64,000 bases of DNA from Bordetella parapertussis (GTDB lineage Bacteria; Pseudomonadota; Gammaproteobacteria; Burkholderiales; SG8-41), in NCBI GenBank assembly GCA_945906815.1, contig CAMDRT010000017.1:1-64000 (forward strand), written 5' to 3'. The first letter of the stretch is position 1; each line of letters begins with the position of its first letter. A model generated the notes under the pieces. The model made no database searches and had not been told where the DNA came from. It saw nothing but the letters and a program-made list of their open reading frames with translations. A program made the position numbers and the translations under genes. This document shows positions 51,829 to 59,756 of this stretch, piece after piece.

Positions 51829-53400
51829 TCAGCGCTGCGCCACGTAAGCACGTGCACGCGCGAGTTCAGGCCGCGACGAATCGGCATTTTTCGCCAGCGC
51901 CATCAGCCGGTTGTAATGGTCCGCCGCTTTGCGCTTGTCACCAGACGCTTCCGCCGCACGCGCAATGCCGTAGATGCTGCGATAGCGGTTGGGGTAGGCT
52001 TTCAACGCCGTTTCAAACTCGCGCAGCGCGGGCGCAGCCTGGCCGATTTCCAGCAGCAGTTCGGCGTAAAGCTCGCGCAGCGGATACAGCCGGTTCTCCA
52101 TCGCGACATGTTTTACGCTGCCGTCTTCATTGTCGGCAGCGCTACGCATGAATTTTTCGGCTTGTTCCCGGTTGCCTTCCGCGAGTGCAACCCAGGCCGT
52201 TACCGCGAGCATTTGCTCTTCGGTACGGTCGGCCCAGTAAGCGTTGTTGGATTTCTCAAGTTTCTCGCGCAGCTCCTGCAGGGTTGCGAGTTCGGCCTTG
52301 GCGCCGGCGACATCGCCGGTGCGTGCCATGCCCAGTCCGCGTGTAAAGCGCGACAGCGATTCGGCCATCGGTGAGTTGGTGGGCGTGACCGGCAGCGCGG
52401 CAGCACCCTTCCAGTCGCCACGCTCGATCACCAGACGCGCCGGCATCGCTGACAGCGCTGTGTTCATGCCCAGAGCCGAGGCAGGCGCGTCTGCCGCGAT
52501 CTCGCGCGCTCGATCAAGCATCGCTTGCGCTTTGACATCCTGTGCCAGCTGCAGATGCGCGTACAGGATGAAATCCATCGCATGGTAATAATCCTTGCGC
52601 ACTTCGAGCGCATGCAGATTCGAGGCGATGGAATCCTCCCACAAACCCACCATGGAGTAGATGTGCGAGGGCATGTGGCGCGCGTGCGGCGCCGCCGGCG
52701 CGAGTTTGGCGTAACGGCGCGCCGCGGCGATGCCTTTTTCGGCGAGTGGCGGGTAGTCGTAGGCGTGTATCAGAAAATGCACAACGCCCGGATGCTCGGA
52801 ATTCTGGATCAGCAATTTTTCGAGGATGCCCGCCGACTTGAGTTGATTCGAATACTGTATGTCATTCTTGGGCGCGGTGGCCTGAAGATTCAGCGCATAG
52901 AATACCCACGCCTCGAAGTCATCCGGATACCGTTGTGTCAGTTGCTCGGTGGCGCTGGTGTAAGCAAGCAGGCGTGTATTAACCGGCACCTTGTCGTGAT
53001 CACGGTAGTAAGTGGAGATGGCTTCGATGTAGTCGTGCTCGCGCTCTGTCTTGGCGCCGATGCTGCGCGCTTTTTCCAGCGCTTGCCACGCCGCTTCGGC
53101 GTTTTTGCGTTGCGGCGGAGCTGACAGCGAGTTGCCGAGATAATCGAGTGCGATGCCCCAATAGGCAATCGCGCAGTTGGGGTCTTCCTTCAGCGCCGCA
53201 TCGAAAGTCTTGCGTGCTTCGCCGAACCAGTAGGAGTGCAGCATGGCCACGCCGGTGACAAATTTCGCGTGGGCCTTGGCGTTGCACGATGTCGCAAAAG
53301 TGACTTTGCCGAGCTGGTCTTCTTTTTCGTGCGCCAGCGCGGTGCCGGTAGTGAGCAGCAGTATGGTGCTGATCGCGGCAAGCAACGGATGTTTATTCAT
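51829..53400 (-). CDS. Large secreted TPR-repeat protein
   Basis: 523 residues with a signal peptide (AAISTILLLTTGTALAHEKE). Helical TPR-like repeats fill the rest, for example AMLHSYWFGEARKTFDAALK, PNCAIAYWGIALDYLGNSLS and a late canonical unit LLLEIGQAAPALREFETALK. Central motif HARHMPSHIYSMVGLWEDSI is typical of this family of alkaline-phosphatase-island TPR proteins whose function is not known. A strong GGAGACCGCC precedes the ATG. It starts the minus-strand cluster with the small TPR and the propeller proteins. Confidence 0.85.
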   Translation of the reverse strand: MNKHPLLAAISTILLLTTGTALAHEKEDQLGKVTFATSCNAKAHAKFVTGVAMLHSYWFGEARKTFDAALKEDPNCAIAYWGIALDYLGNSLSAPPQRKNAEAAWQALEKARSIGAKTEREHDYIEAISTYYRDHDKVPVNTRLLAYTSATEQLTQRYPDDFEAWVFYALNLQATAPKNDIQYSNQLKSAGILEKLLIQNSEHPGVVHFLIHAYDYPPLAEKGIAAARRYAKLAPAAPHARHMPSHIYSMVGLWEDSIASNLHALEVRKDYYHAMDFILYAHLQLAQDVKAQAMLDRAREIAADAPASALGMNTALSAMPARLVIERGDWKGAAALPVTPTNSPMAESLSRFTRGLGMARTGDVAGAKAELATLQELREKLEKSNNAYWADRTEEQMLAVTAWVALAEGNREQAEKFMRSAADNEDGSVKHVAMENRLYPLRELYAELLLEIGQAAPALREFETALKAYPNRYRSIYGIARAAEASGDKRKAADHYNRLMALAKNADSSRPELARARAYVAQR

Positions 53401-53606
53401 GGCGGTCTCCTATGAAGAAAGAATCTTCCTCCAAGCGTTATTTTGACGTACGCAAACATGCGAACAGTACGTAAAAAAATATCTTGCGTCGCTGGGCAAG
53501 GACTTGTCAATGCCGTGCCGTCCGGAATTACAAAACGTTGTGCTGCCTGTCTCTAAGTGATTGTTGTAATTTAAATTCCTGTATGCATGCCCACGTGTGG
53601 TGCCGT

Positions 53607-54461
53607 TTAGTGAGTAACGAGGTCGGCTGCGGTCACCTTGCCCGTATGCACATAGCCCGCGTCCTCGATGCTACCCGCGCCGGTGTAGACGCCAATGATT
53701 TCGAGTGCTTCCGTTTTGCTGGTATTGGCGATGAAATGCTCGACCCTCTGCGGTATGAAATGCACATGACCGCCGCGCACGCGCGCGGTGCTGCCAGCTG
53801 CGCCAGCGATGCCTTGCCCAGCAACCACATAATAGAGCACCTCGCAGTGGTCGAAGCGGTGTTTGTGGTGCACGTCGCCGGGCGCCAGCTTGGCCCAGAA
53901 CTGCGCGTTGCGCGCACTGCCGTTGTGTGTGCCGATGGGCAGGCGGTAGTCGTTGACATTCCAGCCGTTGGCGGCGCTCAATGGCAGCGGTTTCACATCG
54001 GCAACATTAAGCAAAATGCCTTCGCTGAGCGTGGGTGCGCGCGGCATGTCAAGATCGGACTGCGCCACATGCCCGCAGAACTGGTAGCCAGTGTCCGGCA
54101 CGCTCTTGGCCCCCATGTAAAAGCCGATGACCAGCCCGTCCTGATCCTTGGTTTCGTTGTGAAAAAAATGCGGCGAGCCGGCAGGCATCAGGCGGCAATG
54201 GCCGGGCCTGACCTCGGTGCGCTGATCGCTCTGGCCGACGATGCCGTGCCCTTTGATGTAGACCGCGATCTCATCGCAGCGGCTGTGCAGGTGCTTGGCG
54301 TGGGTGGAGCCGGGGCGGAAGATGGAATGGAAAATCGTCGTCGCGCTACCGTGCGCGCCGGTGATGAGCAAGCGAAATTCGGAGATCGCCCAGCCGTCAC
54401 CTTTTTGCATGCTTTCGGGGGTGACGTCATCGACGTGGACGAGGTAGGGTTGGGAGGGCAT
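53607..54461 (-). CDS. Bicupin-domain protein
   Basis: 284 residues with two cupin barrels, residues about 20-125 (HAKHLHSRCDEIAVYIKGHG, GHCRLMPAGSPHFFHN) and about 170-270 (GDVHHKHRFDHCEVLYYVVA, GHVHFIPQRVEHFIANT). Both keep the His/Glu/His metal ligands (HLHSRCDE...PHFFH; HHKHRFDHCE...EHFI). Likely a metal-dependent dioxygenase, isomerase or decarboxylase of oxalate-decarboxylase-like layout. It starts four bases after the vapC stop, so it is read through from the TA operon, an unusual neighbour. Confidence 0.87.
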   Translation of the reverse strand: MPSQPYLVHVDDVTPESMQKGDGWAISEFRLLITGAHGSATTIFHSIFRPGSTHAKHLHSRCDEIAVYIKGHGIVGQSDQRTEVRPGHCRLMPAGSPHFFHNETKDQDGLVIGFYMGAKSVPDTGYQFCGHVAQSDLDMPRAPTLSEGILLNVADVKPLPLSAANGWNVNDYRLPIGTHNGSARNAQFWAKLAPGDVHHKHRFDHCEVLYYVVAGQGIAGAAGSTARVRGGHVHFIPQRVEHFIANTSKTEALEIIGVYTGAGSIEDAGYVHTGKVTAADLVTH

Positions 54462-54465
54462 TGGA

Positions 54466-54864
54466 TTAAACCCAATTCTCCCGCATGAGTCCGGGCACGC
54501 GCTGGAATTCGTTTTCGTTGTTGGTGACCAGCACCAATGCAAGAGCGCGCGCATGTCCCGCGATCATCGCATCGTAGGGGCCTATCGGTTTTCCGATTTT
54601 TGCCAGAGCCGCGCGTACTTGCCCGAAATGAACTGCCGCCCGCGAATCGAAGGGCATCACCTCCAGCCGTGAGACCATGCTCTCGATGTCCGCGAGATTT
54701 TGCTCCGGCGCGGTCGATTTCTCCGCGCCATAAATCAGTTCACCCAGGGTGACCGATGAAATGCACATTTGTCCGTCGTACTTCTTGAATGTGCCGCGCA
54801 CGTGCTCGGGGCGGTTCTTCATCGTGTAAATTACGATGTTGGTGTCCAGCATGTACTTGAGCAT
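54466..54864 (-). CDS. vapC: VapC-family tRNA(fMet)-type endonuclease toxin
   Basis: 132 residues, the usual length. PIN acidic residues: D7 in MLKYMLDTNIVIYTMKNRPE, E42 in SSVTLGELIYGAEKS, D97-D-type in GPYDAMIAGHARAL and the final NNENEF loop. The MLDTNI/ITLAEL pattern is that of VapC enzymes that cleave initiator tRNA. It lies one base after vapB. It precedes the bicupin gene by four bases. Confidence 0.93.
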   Translation of the reverse strand: MLKYMLDTNIVIYTMKNRPEHVRGTFKKYDGQMCISSVTLGELIYGAEKSTAPEQNLADIESMVSRLEVMPFDSRAAVHFGQVRAALAKIGKPIGPYDAMIAGHARALALVLVTNNENEFQRVPGLMRENWV

Positions 54865-54865
54865 G

Positions 54866-55102
54866 CTACAGCGCCGCGCGTTCCTGATCCGCCGGCTGGT
54901 CGCGTGTGTCCATGAAGTCAGCTGACACCCCTTTCTTGGCGAACCACAGATCCCAGGATTCCCCCGCAGGCACGATCACTCTGGCGTTGCCTTCGGCAAT
55001 GATATCCACCCGTTTTACGGAGTCGGGCATGGCAACGCCTTTCGGTAGTCTCACGGCCTGACTTTTATTGCTTTTGAAAATCGTTGTTTGGACGGTACTC
55101 AT
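54866..55102 (-). CDS. vapB: VapB antitoxin (AbrB/SpoVT fold)
   Basis: 78 residues from ATG 55102: MSTVQTTIFKSNKSQAVRLP is the swapped-hairpin AbrB DNA-binding fold typical of VapB with the KSNKSQAVRLPK motif; the C-terminus (WDLWFAKKGVSADFMDTRDQ) binds VapC. It is followed after one base by vapC. The AT-rich palindrome TTTGTATATACATTGCGTATA upstream (about 55119-55143) is a plausible operator, with repeated GTATA elements. Confidence 0.9.
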   Translation of the reverse strand: MSTVQTTIFKSNKSQAVRLPKGVAMPDSVKRVDIIAEGNARVIVPAGESWDLWFAKKGVSADFMDTRDQPADQERAAL

Positions 55103-55275
55103 GGCGTCACCTCGCAGATTTATTTGTATATACATTGCGTATATCCCAAACCATAGCGCAAGCCTGAAAGCGTGTCAAATCAGACTGGGTTGTAGTGAAT
55201 TGACGCACCAATGAAGCCCTAGGCCTGGAGCTGATATATTATCCTAACTGATTGTTTATGTTAATTAATTTAAAA

Positions 55276-56670
55276 TTATTCCTGCTTTGGATGTCCTTCC
55301 TCAGCCAGATCCCAAAACAGCCCCGTCATCATCTGCAAACCTTCGCGCATGATCGAACCCAGCGCGTGTTCGTTGGGCGCGTGCTGCGAGCAGCCGGCGT
55401 AGGAGTGTGGCACCCATAGCGTCGGCAGGCCCAGCGTTTCCGCGAAACAATCGTTGGGCAGCGAGCCGCCTATGTTGGGCAGGATCGCGGGCGCAGCACC
55501 GGTAGTGCGGCGGATCGATTCGGCTGCCCAGCGCACCCAGGCGTTGTCGGGGTCGAGGCGCGTGGCCTGCATGAAACTTTTGCGCGCCATGCTGATGGTC
55601 ACATTTGGGTAGTTGTGGGCATCGAGATGTTTGCGCAGGATCGGAATAAAGGATTGCGCATCGCAACCCGCCACAAAACGTATCTGGCAGGTTGCCACTG
55701 CTTTTCCGGGAATCGCGTTCACCGGGTTCTCGGGATTGCCGGTGCGAAAGGCAAGTATCTCGAAGGTGTTCCAGGCGTAGAGTTTTTCCGCCGCTGACAG
55801 ACCCGGCTCGCCCCACCACGGATCGATTTGCGGCTCATCGGGTTCGGGCGTGGGCTGGCAGTCGGTGAGCGCCTTGCGGATGCTGTGCGGAATGTTTTGC
55901 GGCATGAGTTCACGCACCAGCACTTTGCCTTCGCGCGTGACGATGCTTGCCAGCGCGTGCGCCAGCACCACGCCGGGATTGGCCAGCAGCCCGCCCCAGT
56001 TGCCGGAGTGGTGCGCGCCTTCGCGCAAATCAACTGTGAAATTCAGATTCATGCAGCCGCGCGAGCCCAGATACAGCGTCGGTCGTTTTGCCGAGAGGCG
56101 CGGCCCGTCGGAGGCTATCAGCACATCGGCTTTCAATCGCGCCTGGTGCTGCTCGCAAAACTCGCGCAGCCCCGGCGAGCTCAGTTCCTCGCCGGTCTCC
56201 AGCATGAACTTCACGTTAAAGCCGAGTTTGCCGCGCTCGGCGATCACGGTTTGCATGGCGGCCATGTTCACCGAGTGCTGGCCTTTGTTGTCGGCGGTGC
56301 CGCGGCCGTAGTAGCGGTCGCCCTCTTGTTTCAGCGTCCACGGTGCTATGCCCGCGCGCCATTGCTCCTCCAGGCCGCGTATCACGTCGCCGTGGCCATA
56401 CATCAACACCGTCGGCAGGTGAGCGCCTTCGATGCGCTCGGCCAGCAGTATCGGCCCCACGCCCTCGACCGGGTTGGGCAGAATTTCTGTTTTGAAGCCC
56501 ATGCGCTCAAACGCAGGGGTGATTTCGCTGTTGAGATACACGTCCATATAGGGACGGCTTTCAGGGATTTGACTCTCGGTGCGGATGGCGACTCGCCGCG
56601 CGAGGTCGGCGATGAATTGGCCTTCGTCAAAGTGACGGGTGGCGCGGGAGATGGCGGATTCGCGGGTCAT
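55276..56670 (-). CDS. M20-family metallopeptidase
   Basis: 464 residues from ATG 56670. Metal/catalytic motifs: VLMYGHGDVIRGLEE (first His and Asp), YGRGTADNKGQHSVNMAAMQ (bridging Asp), MLETGEELSSPGLREFCEQH (Glu pair) and the C-terminal His in WVPHSYAGCSQHAPNEHALG. A dimerisation domain interrupts the fold. Members split dipeptides or acyl-amino acids, often with two zinc ions. No signal peptide, cytoplasmic. Divergent from the dehydrogenase operon at 56907. Confidence 0.9.
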   Translation of the reverse strand: MTRESAISRATRHFDEGQFIADLARRVAIRTESQIPESRPYMDVYLNSEITPAFERMGFKTEILPNPVEGVGPILLAERIEGAHLPTVLMYGHGDVIRGLEEQWRAGIAPWTLKQEGDRYYGRGTADNKGQHSVNMAAMQTVIAERGKLGFNVKFMLETGEELSSPGLREFCEQHQARLKADVLIASDGPRLSAKRPTLYLGSRGCMNLNFTVDLREGAHHSGNWGGLLANPGVVLAHALASIVTREGKVLVRELMPQNIPHSIRKALTDCQPTPEPDEPQIDPWWGEPGLSAAEKLYAWNTFEILAFRTGNPENPVNAIPGKAVATCQIRFVAGCDAQSFIPILRKHLDAHNYPNVTISMARKSFMQATRLDPDNAWVRWAAESIRRTTGAAPAILPNIGGSLPNDCFAETLGLPTLWVPHSYAGCSQHAPNEHALGSIMREGLQMMTGLFWDLAEEGHPKQE

Positions 56671-56700
56671 GGTTTGAGCACTCCAGGATAGTTTGTGCAA

Positions 56701-56784
56701 AGTGTAGCGTGCGCTGTGCGCACGACAAAGCAACATTGTATTTTGAACAGCGAATGGATTCGCACGTATGGTGCACGCTACACT
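56701..56784. repeat. 84-bp inverted-repeat element (MITE-like)
   Basis: Terminal inverted repeats of 12 bp, AGTGTAGCGTGC at 56701-56712 and GCACGCTACACT at 56773-56784, enclose an 84-bp element containing the same palindrome as 2493-2515 (CGTGCGC-TGT-GCGCACG at 56708-56724). It lies in the gap between divergent genes. No open reading frame is inside, so it could be a non-autonomous mobile element or a REP-like sequence. Confidence 0.55.
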
Positions 56785-56845
56785 ATCCAAGCAAGCTGGA
56801 CTACAATTATTGTTATCTCATATTGACTGTCCGAGGGAGAATGCG

Positions 56846-56923
56846 ATGAAGATGCGTGCCCTGATGTTATCGTGCGCGGCAGGAAACCCGATGCGCTTGC
56901 GGACCGATGATGGCGGACTTTGA
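56846..56923 (+). CDS. Possible 25-codon upstream ORF of the FAD-dehydrogenase operon
   Basis: An ATG at 56846 with a strong CGAGGGAGAATGCG in front opens a frame of 25 codons (MKMRALMLSCAAGNPMRLRT...) that stops at TGA 56921-56923, overlapping the FAD-oxidoreductase start. The FAD gene's own start has a poor ribosome site, so the ORF may allow translational coupling. It could also be a chance frame. Confidence 0.35.
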   Translation: MKMRALMLSCAAGNPMRLRTDDGGL

Positions 56924-58025
56924 CACCATCGTAATCGGCGGCGGGCTGGTTGGCGCAGCCGTCGCTTATGGTCTCGCGCGCCGTGGCCAGAAAGTAGTTG
57001 TGCTGGACGAAGGCGACATCGCGCATCGCGCGTCGCGTGGCAATTTCGGGCTGGTGTGGGTGCAGAGCAAAGGTTTTGGGGTGCCCGAGTATCAGCGCTG
57101 GACGCGCCGTTCATCCGAGGTGTGGGGCGGATTCTCCAAGGAATTGCTGGATGAAACCGGCATTGCCACGGGTCACCAGCGGCCCGGCGGCGTTACCCCG
57201 TGCCTTAGCGACGAAGAATTCGACAAGCGCCGCCGCTTGATGGCGCAGCTGCAGGCAGAGGCCGGCGACACGCCATTCGAGTATGAGATGCTGGATCATG
57301 CAGCACTCAAAAAAATGTTGCCGGTGATTGGGCCGGACGTGGTGGGCGCCTCGTACACAGGCTACGATGGCCACGCCAATCCGCTCTACACGCTGCGTGC
57401 ACTGCATGCCGCGTTGCTTAAACGCGGCAGCCTTTATGTGCCCCAGGTACACGTCAACCAGATCAACGCCGCGCCCAACCACTTTTCCGTTACCGCGCAG
57501 GGGGAAACATTTGCCGCGCCGCGGTTGGTGCTGGGTGCGGGTCTGGGCAACAAGGCGTTGGGCGCGCTGGTGGGGTTGAATGTGCCGGTGCGGCCGCTGC
57601 GCGGGCAGATCATCGTCACCGAGCGCGTGGCGCCGGTGCTGCCCATGCCTACACTGATGATCCGGCAAACGGTTGAGGGCAGCATCATGATCGGCGAATC
57701 GCGCGAAGAGGCGGGCTTTGATGACGCCACCTCGCCAGAGATCATCCGCACGCTGTCCGCGCGCGCGGTGCAAACGTTTCCGTTCCTGCGCGATGTGCGC
57801 ATCGTGCGCACCTGGGGCGCGCTGCGCGTGATGGCGCCCGATGGCCTGCCGATTTACGAACAGTCGCGTGCGTTCCCCGGCGCCTTTGTCTGCACCTGCC
57901 ACAGCGGGGTGACGCTGGCCGCAGCGCACGCGCTGCACTATGCGCAGTACGTGATCGATGGTGCGTTGCCGCCGGAACTCACGCGGTTTTCGACGGCTCG
58001 TTTCGATGTTCGCGCTGCTGCCTGA
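56907..58025 (+). CDS. FAD-dependent oxidoreductase (DAO family), beta-type subunit
   Basis: 372 residues. Rossmann FAD motif DTIVIGGGLVGAAVAYGLAR at the N-terminus, then a DAO-type substrate domain (GGVTPCLSDEEFDKRRRLMA) and the C-terminal FAD loop FVCTCHSGVTLAAAHALHYA. It resembles HcnC and the beta subunit of D-hydroxyproline/opine dehydrogenases. It oxidises an amino acid-like substrate and passes electrons to the [2Fe-2S] and the second FAD subunit. First large gene of the operon, whose [2Fe-2S] gene begins inside its end (20-base overlap). Confidence 0.9.
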   Translation: MMADFDTIVIGGGLVGAAVAYGLARRGQKVVVLDEGDIAHRASRGNFGLVWVQSKGFGVPEYQRWTRRSSEVWGGFSKELLDETGIATGHQRPGGVTPCLSDEEFDKRRRLMAQLQAEAGDTPFEYEMLDHAALKKMLPVIGPDVVGASYTGYDGHANPLYTLRALHAALLKRGSLYVPQVHVNQINAAPNHFSVTAQGETFAAPRLVLGAGLGNKALGALVGLNVPVRPLRGQIIVTERVAPVLPMPTLMIRQTVEGSIMIGESREEAGFDDATSPEIIRTLSARAVQTFPFLRDVRIVRTWGALRVMAPDGLPIYEQSRAFPGAFVCTCHSGVTLAAAHALHYAQYVIDGALPPELTRFSTARFDVRAAA

Positions 58026-58320
58026 TACTCCGCAAGCGCGGACGCCGCCAGCGCGGCTGACGGTCTACATCAACGGCGCGGCGGTTGCGGTGCCTGCGGG
58101 CTTTACCGCCGCTGCCGCGATGTTGCTGCAAGGGGTGGGCGCCACGCGCACTACGCCGGTGAGCGGTGCAGGCCGCGCGCCGTATTGCATGATGGGCGTG
58201 TGCTTCGAATGTTTGATGGAAATCAACGGCGAGCCCAACCAGCAGGGCTGTCTGGTCACTGTCAGCGAAGGTATGCGCATCGATTTTCAGCGCGGTAAAC
58301 GCGCGGTGGATGGCGCATGA
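58006..58320 (+). CDS. [2Fe-2S] subunit of three-component dehydrogenase (HcnA-like)
   Basis: 104 residues from ATG 58006, overlapping the first subunit by 20 bases and the next by 4. Ferredoxin-type cysteines: PYCMMGVCFECLMEINGEPN followed by QQGCLVTV, in the order seen in HcnA and the gamma subunit of hydroxyproline dehydrogenases. It is the electron link between the two FAD subunits. Confidence 0.88.
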   Translation: MFALLPDTPQARTPPARLTVYINGAAVAVPAGFTAAAAMLLQGVGATRTTPVSGAGRAPYCMMGVCFECLMEINGEPNQQGCLVTVSEGMRIDFQRGKRAVDGA

Positions 58321-59744
58321 GCAGCGCGATCCACGATCTTGCCATCATCGGCGCCGGCCCGGCGGGCATGGCGGCTGCCATCGCAGCATCTGAATGCGGA
58401 TTGAGTACGGTGGTGCTCGACGAACAAGCGCAACCCGGTGGACAGATTTATCGTGGCATTGAGCAGCTTGCCGCGACGCGACCGCTGCACCTCGATTGGC
58501 TGGGTCCTGACTATGCCGCCGGACTCGAGCTCACGCGCGCGTTTCGTCAGGCCCAGGTTGATTACCTCGACAGCGCCCAGGTATGGCAGGTAGAACCCGA
58601 GGGCCGCGTGTTCTACCGGCGCAATGGCGCGGTAGGCATTCTCAACGCCAAAAAAGTGCTGATCGCCCCCGGCGCCATGGAGCGCCCGATGCCACTGCCC
58701 GGCTGGACCTTGCCGGGTGTGCTCACCTGCGGTGCAGCGCAAACGCTGCTGAAGTCCCATGGACTCGCGCCCGATGCACGCGCTGGCCGCTTGGTGCTCG
58801 CGGGCTGCGGCCCCTTGCTGCTGTTGCTGGCGGCACAACTCACGCGCGCCGGGGTAAAGCCTGCCGCCCTACTTGAAACTGCCGTAAATCGCTGGGCCGC
58901 GTTGCCGCATCTGCCGGGATTTTTGGCGTCGCCGGGCTATGCGGGCAAAGGGCTGGCGCTGTTGCGTGAATTGAAAGCGGCTGGCGTGACACTGCACAAA
59001 GGGGTTACCCGTCTCGTGCTGCACGGCGACACGCAAGTGCGCGAAATCGAATTTGATTGCGATGGCGCAACGGTGCGCGAGCCGGTGGCTATGGTGTTGT
59101 TGCATCAAGGCGTGGTGCCCAACGGCAATTTGGCGTGGTCGCTGAATCTTAAGCATATATGGGACGAGCGGCAGCGCTGTTTTCAGCCCGTGCTCGATGC
59201 GTGGGGCCGCAGTTCGGCGTCCGGCATAGGGGTGGCCGGTGACGCCGGCGGCATTGTGGGGGCGCAGGGCGCGCAGGCGATGGGGCGCCTAGCGGCGCTG
59301 GCCGCGGCGCTGGATCTGGGCCAACTGACCACCGTTGCGTGTGACGAACGTGCGCGGGGTGCGCGTGCCACGCTCGCGCGGGAGCGCGCGGCGCGGCCCT
59401 TTCTGGATGCCCTGTATCGCCCCGCGCAGCACTGGGTTGCGCCAGCGGATGCCGACACCATCGTTTGCCGCTGCGAAGAAATACGCGCCGGCGAGATACG
59501 CACGCTGGTTACCCAACAACATTGTCCGGGGCCGAACCAGATGAAGTCTTTCGTGCGCTGTGGCATGGGGCCGTGTCAGGGCCGGCTGTGCGGTTTGAGC
59601 GTAGTCGAAATGATTGCCGAGTGCCGCGGCATACCGGTGCGCGACGTTGGCTATTATCGAATTCGTCCGCCGGTGAAGCCGGTGACTATGGGTGATCTGG
59701 CAGCCATGGACGTCGCCACGCGCAATGACGCTGTGGGTTTATAA
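58317..59744 (+). CDS. FAD/NAD(P)-dependent oxidoreductase with C-terminal [2Fe-2S] domain, alpha-type subunit
   Basis: 475 residues. FAD-binding start DLAIIGAGPAGMAAAIAASE, then the middle domain with GLLARLVLAGCGPL-like NAD(P)-type motif and GIGVAGDAGGIVGAQGAQAM. The C-terminal part, residues about 380-440, is a BFD-like [2Fe-2S] domain with VCRCEEIRAGEIR and CPGPNQMKSFVRCGMGPCQG then RLC. This matches HcnB or the alpha subunit of opine/hydroxyproline dehydrogenases. Together with the other two it forms a membrane-associated dehydrogenase. The GGT-like gene starts 12 bases later. Confidence 0.9.
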   Translation: MSSAIHDLAIIGAGPAGMAAAIAASECGLSTVVLDEQAQPGGQIYRGIEQLAATRPLHLDWLGPDYAAGLELTRAFRQAQVDYLDSAQVWQVEPEGRVFYRRNGAVGILNAKKVLIAPGAMERPMPLPGWTLPGVLTCGAAQTLLKSHGLAPDARAGRLVLAGCGPLLLLLAAQLTRAGVKPAALLETAVNRWAALPHLPGFLASPGYAGKGLALLRELKAAGVTLHKGVTRLVLHGDTQVREIEFDCDGATVREPVAMVLLHQGVVPNGNLAWSLNLKHIWDERQRCFQPVLDAWGRSSASGIGVAGDAGGIVGAQGAQAMGRLAALAAALDLGQLTTVACDERARGARATLARERAARPFLDALYRPAQHWVAPADADTIVCRCEEIRAGEIRTLVTQQHCPGPNQMKSFVRCGMGPCQGRLCGLSVVEMIAECRGIPVRDVGYYRIRPPVKPVTMGDLAAMDVATRNDAVGL

Positions 59745-59756
59745 AAAGGAAAACAA

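Noticed and set aside
53484-54488. Long open frame of 334 codons on the plus strand
   Set aside because: It is antisense to the bicupin gene, whose motifs are clear; the composition is a shadow of GC-rich coding DNA.
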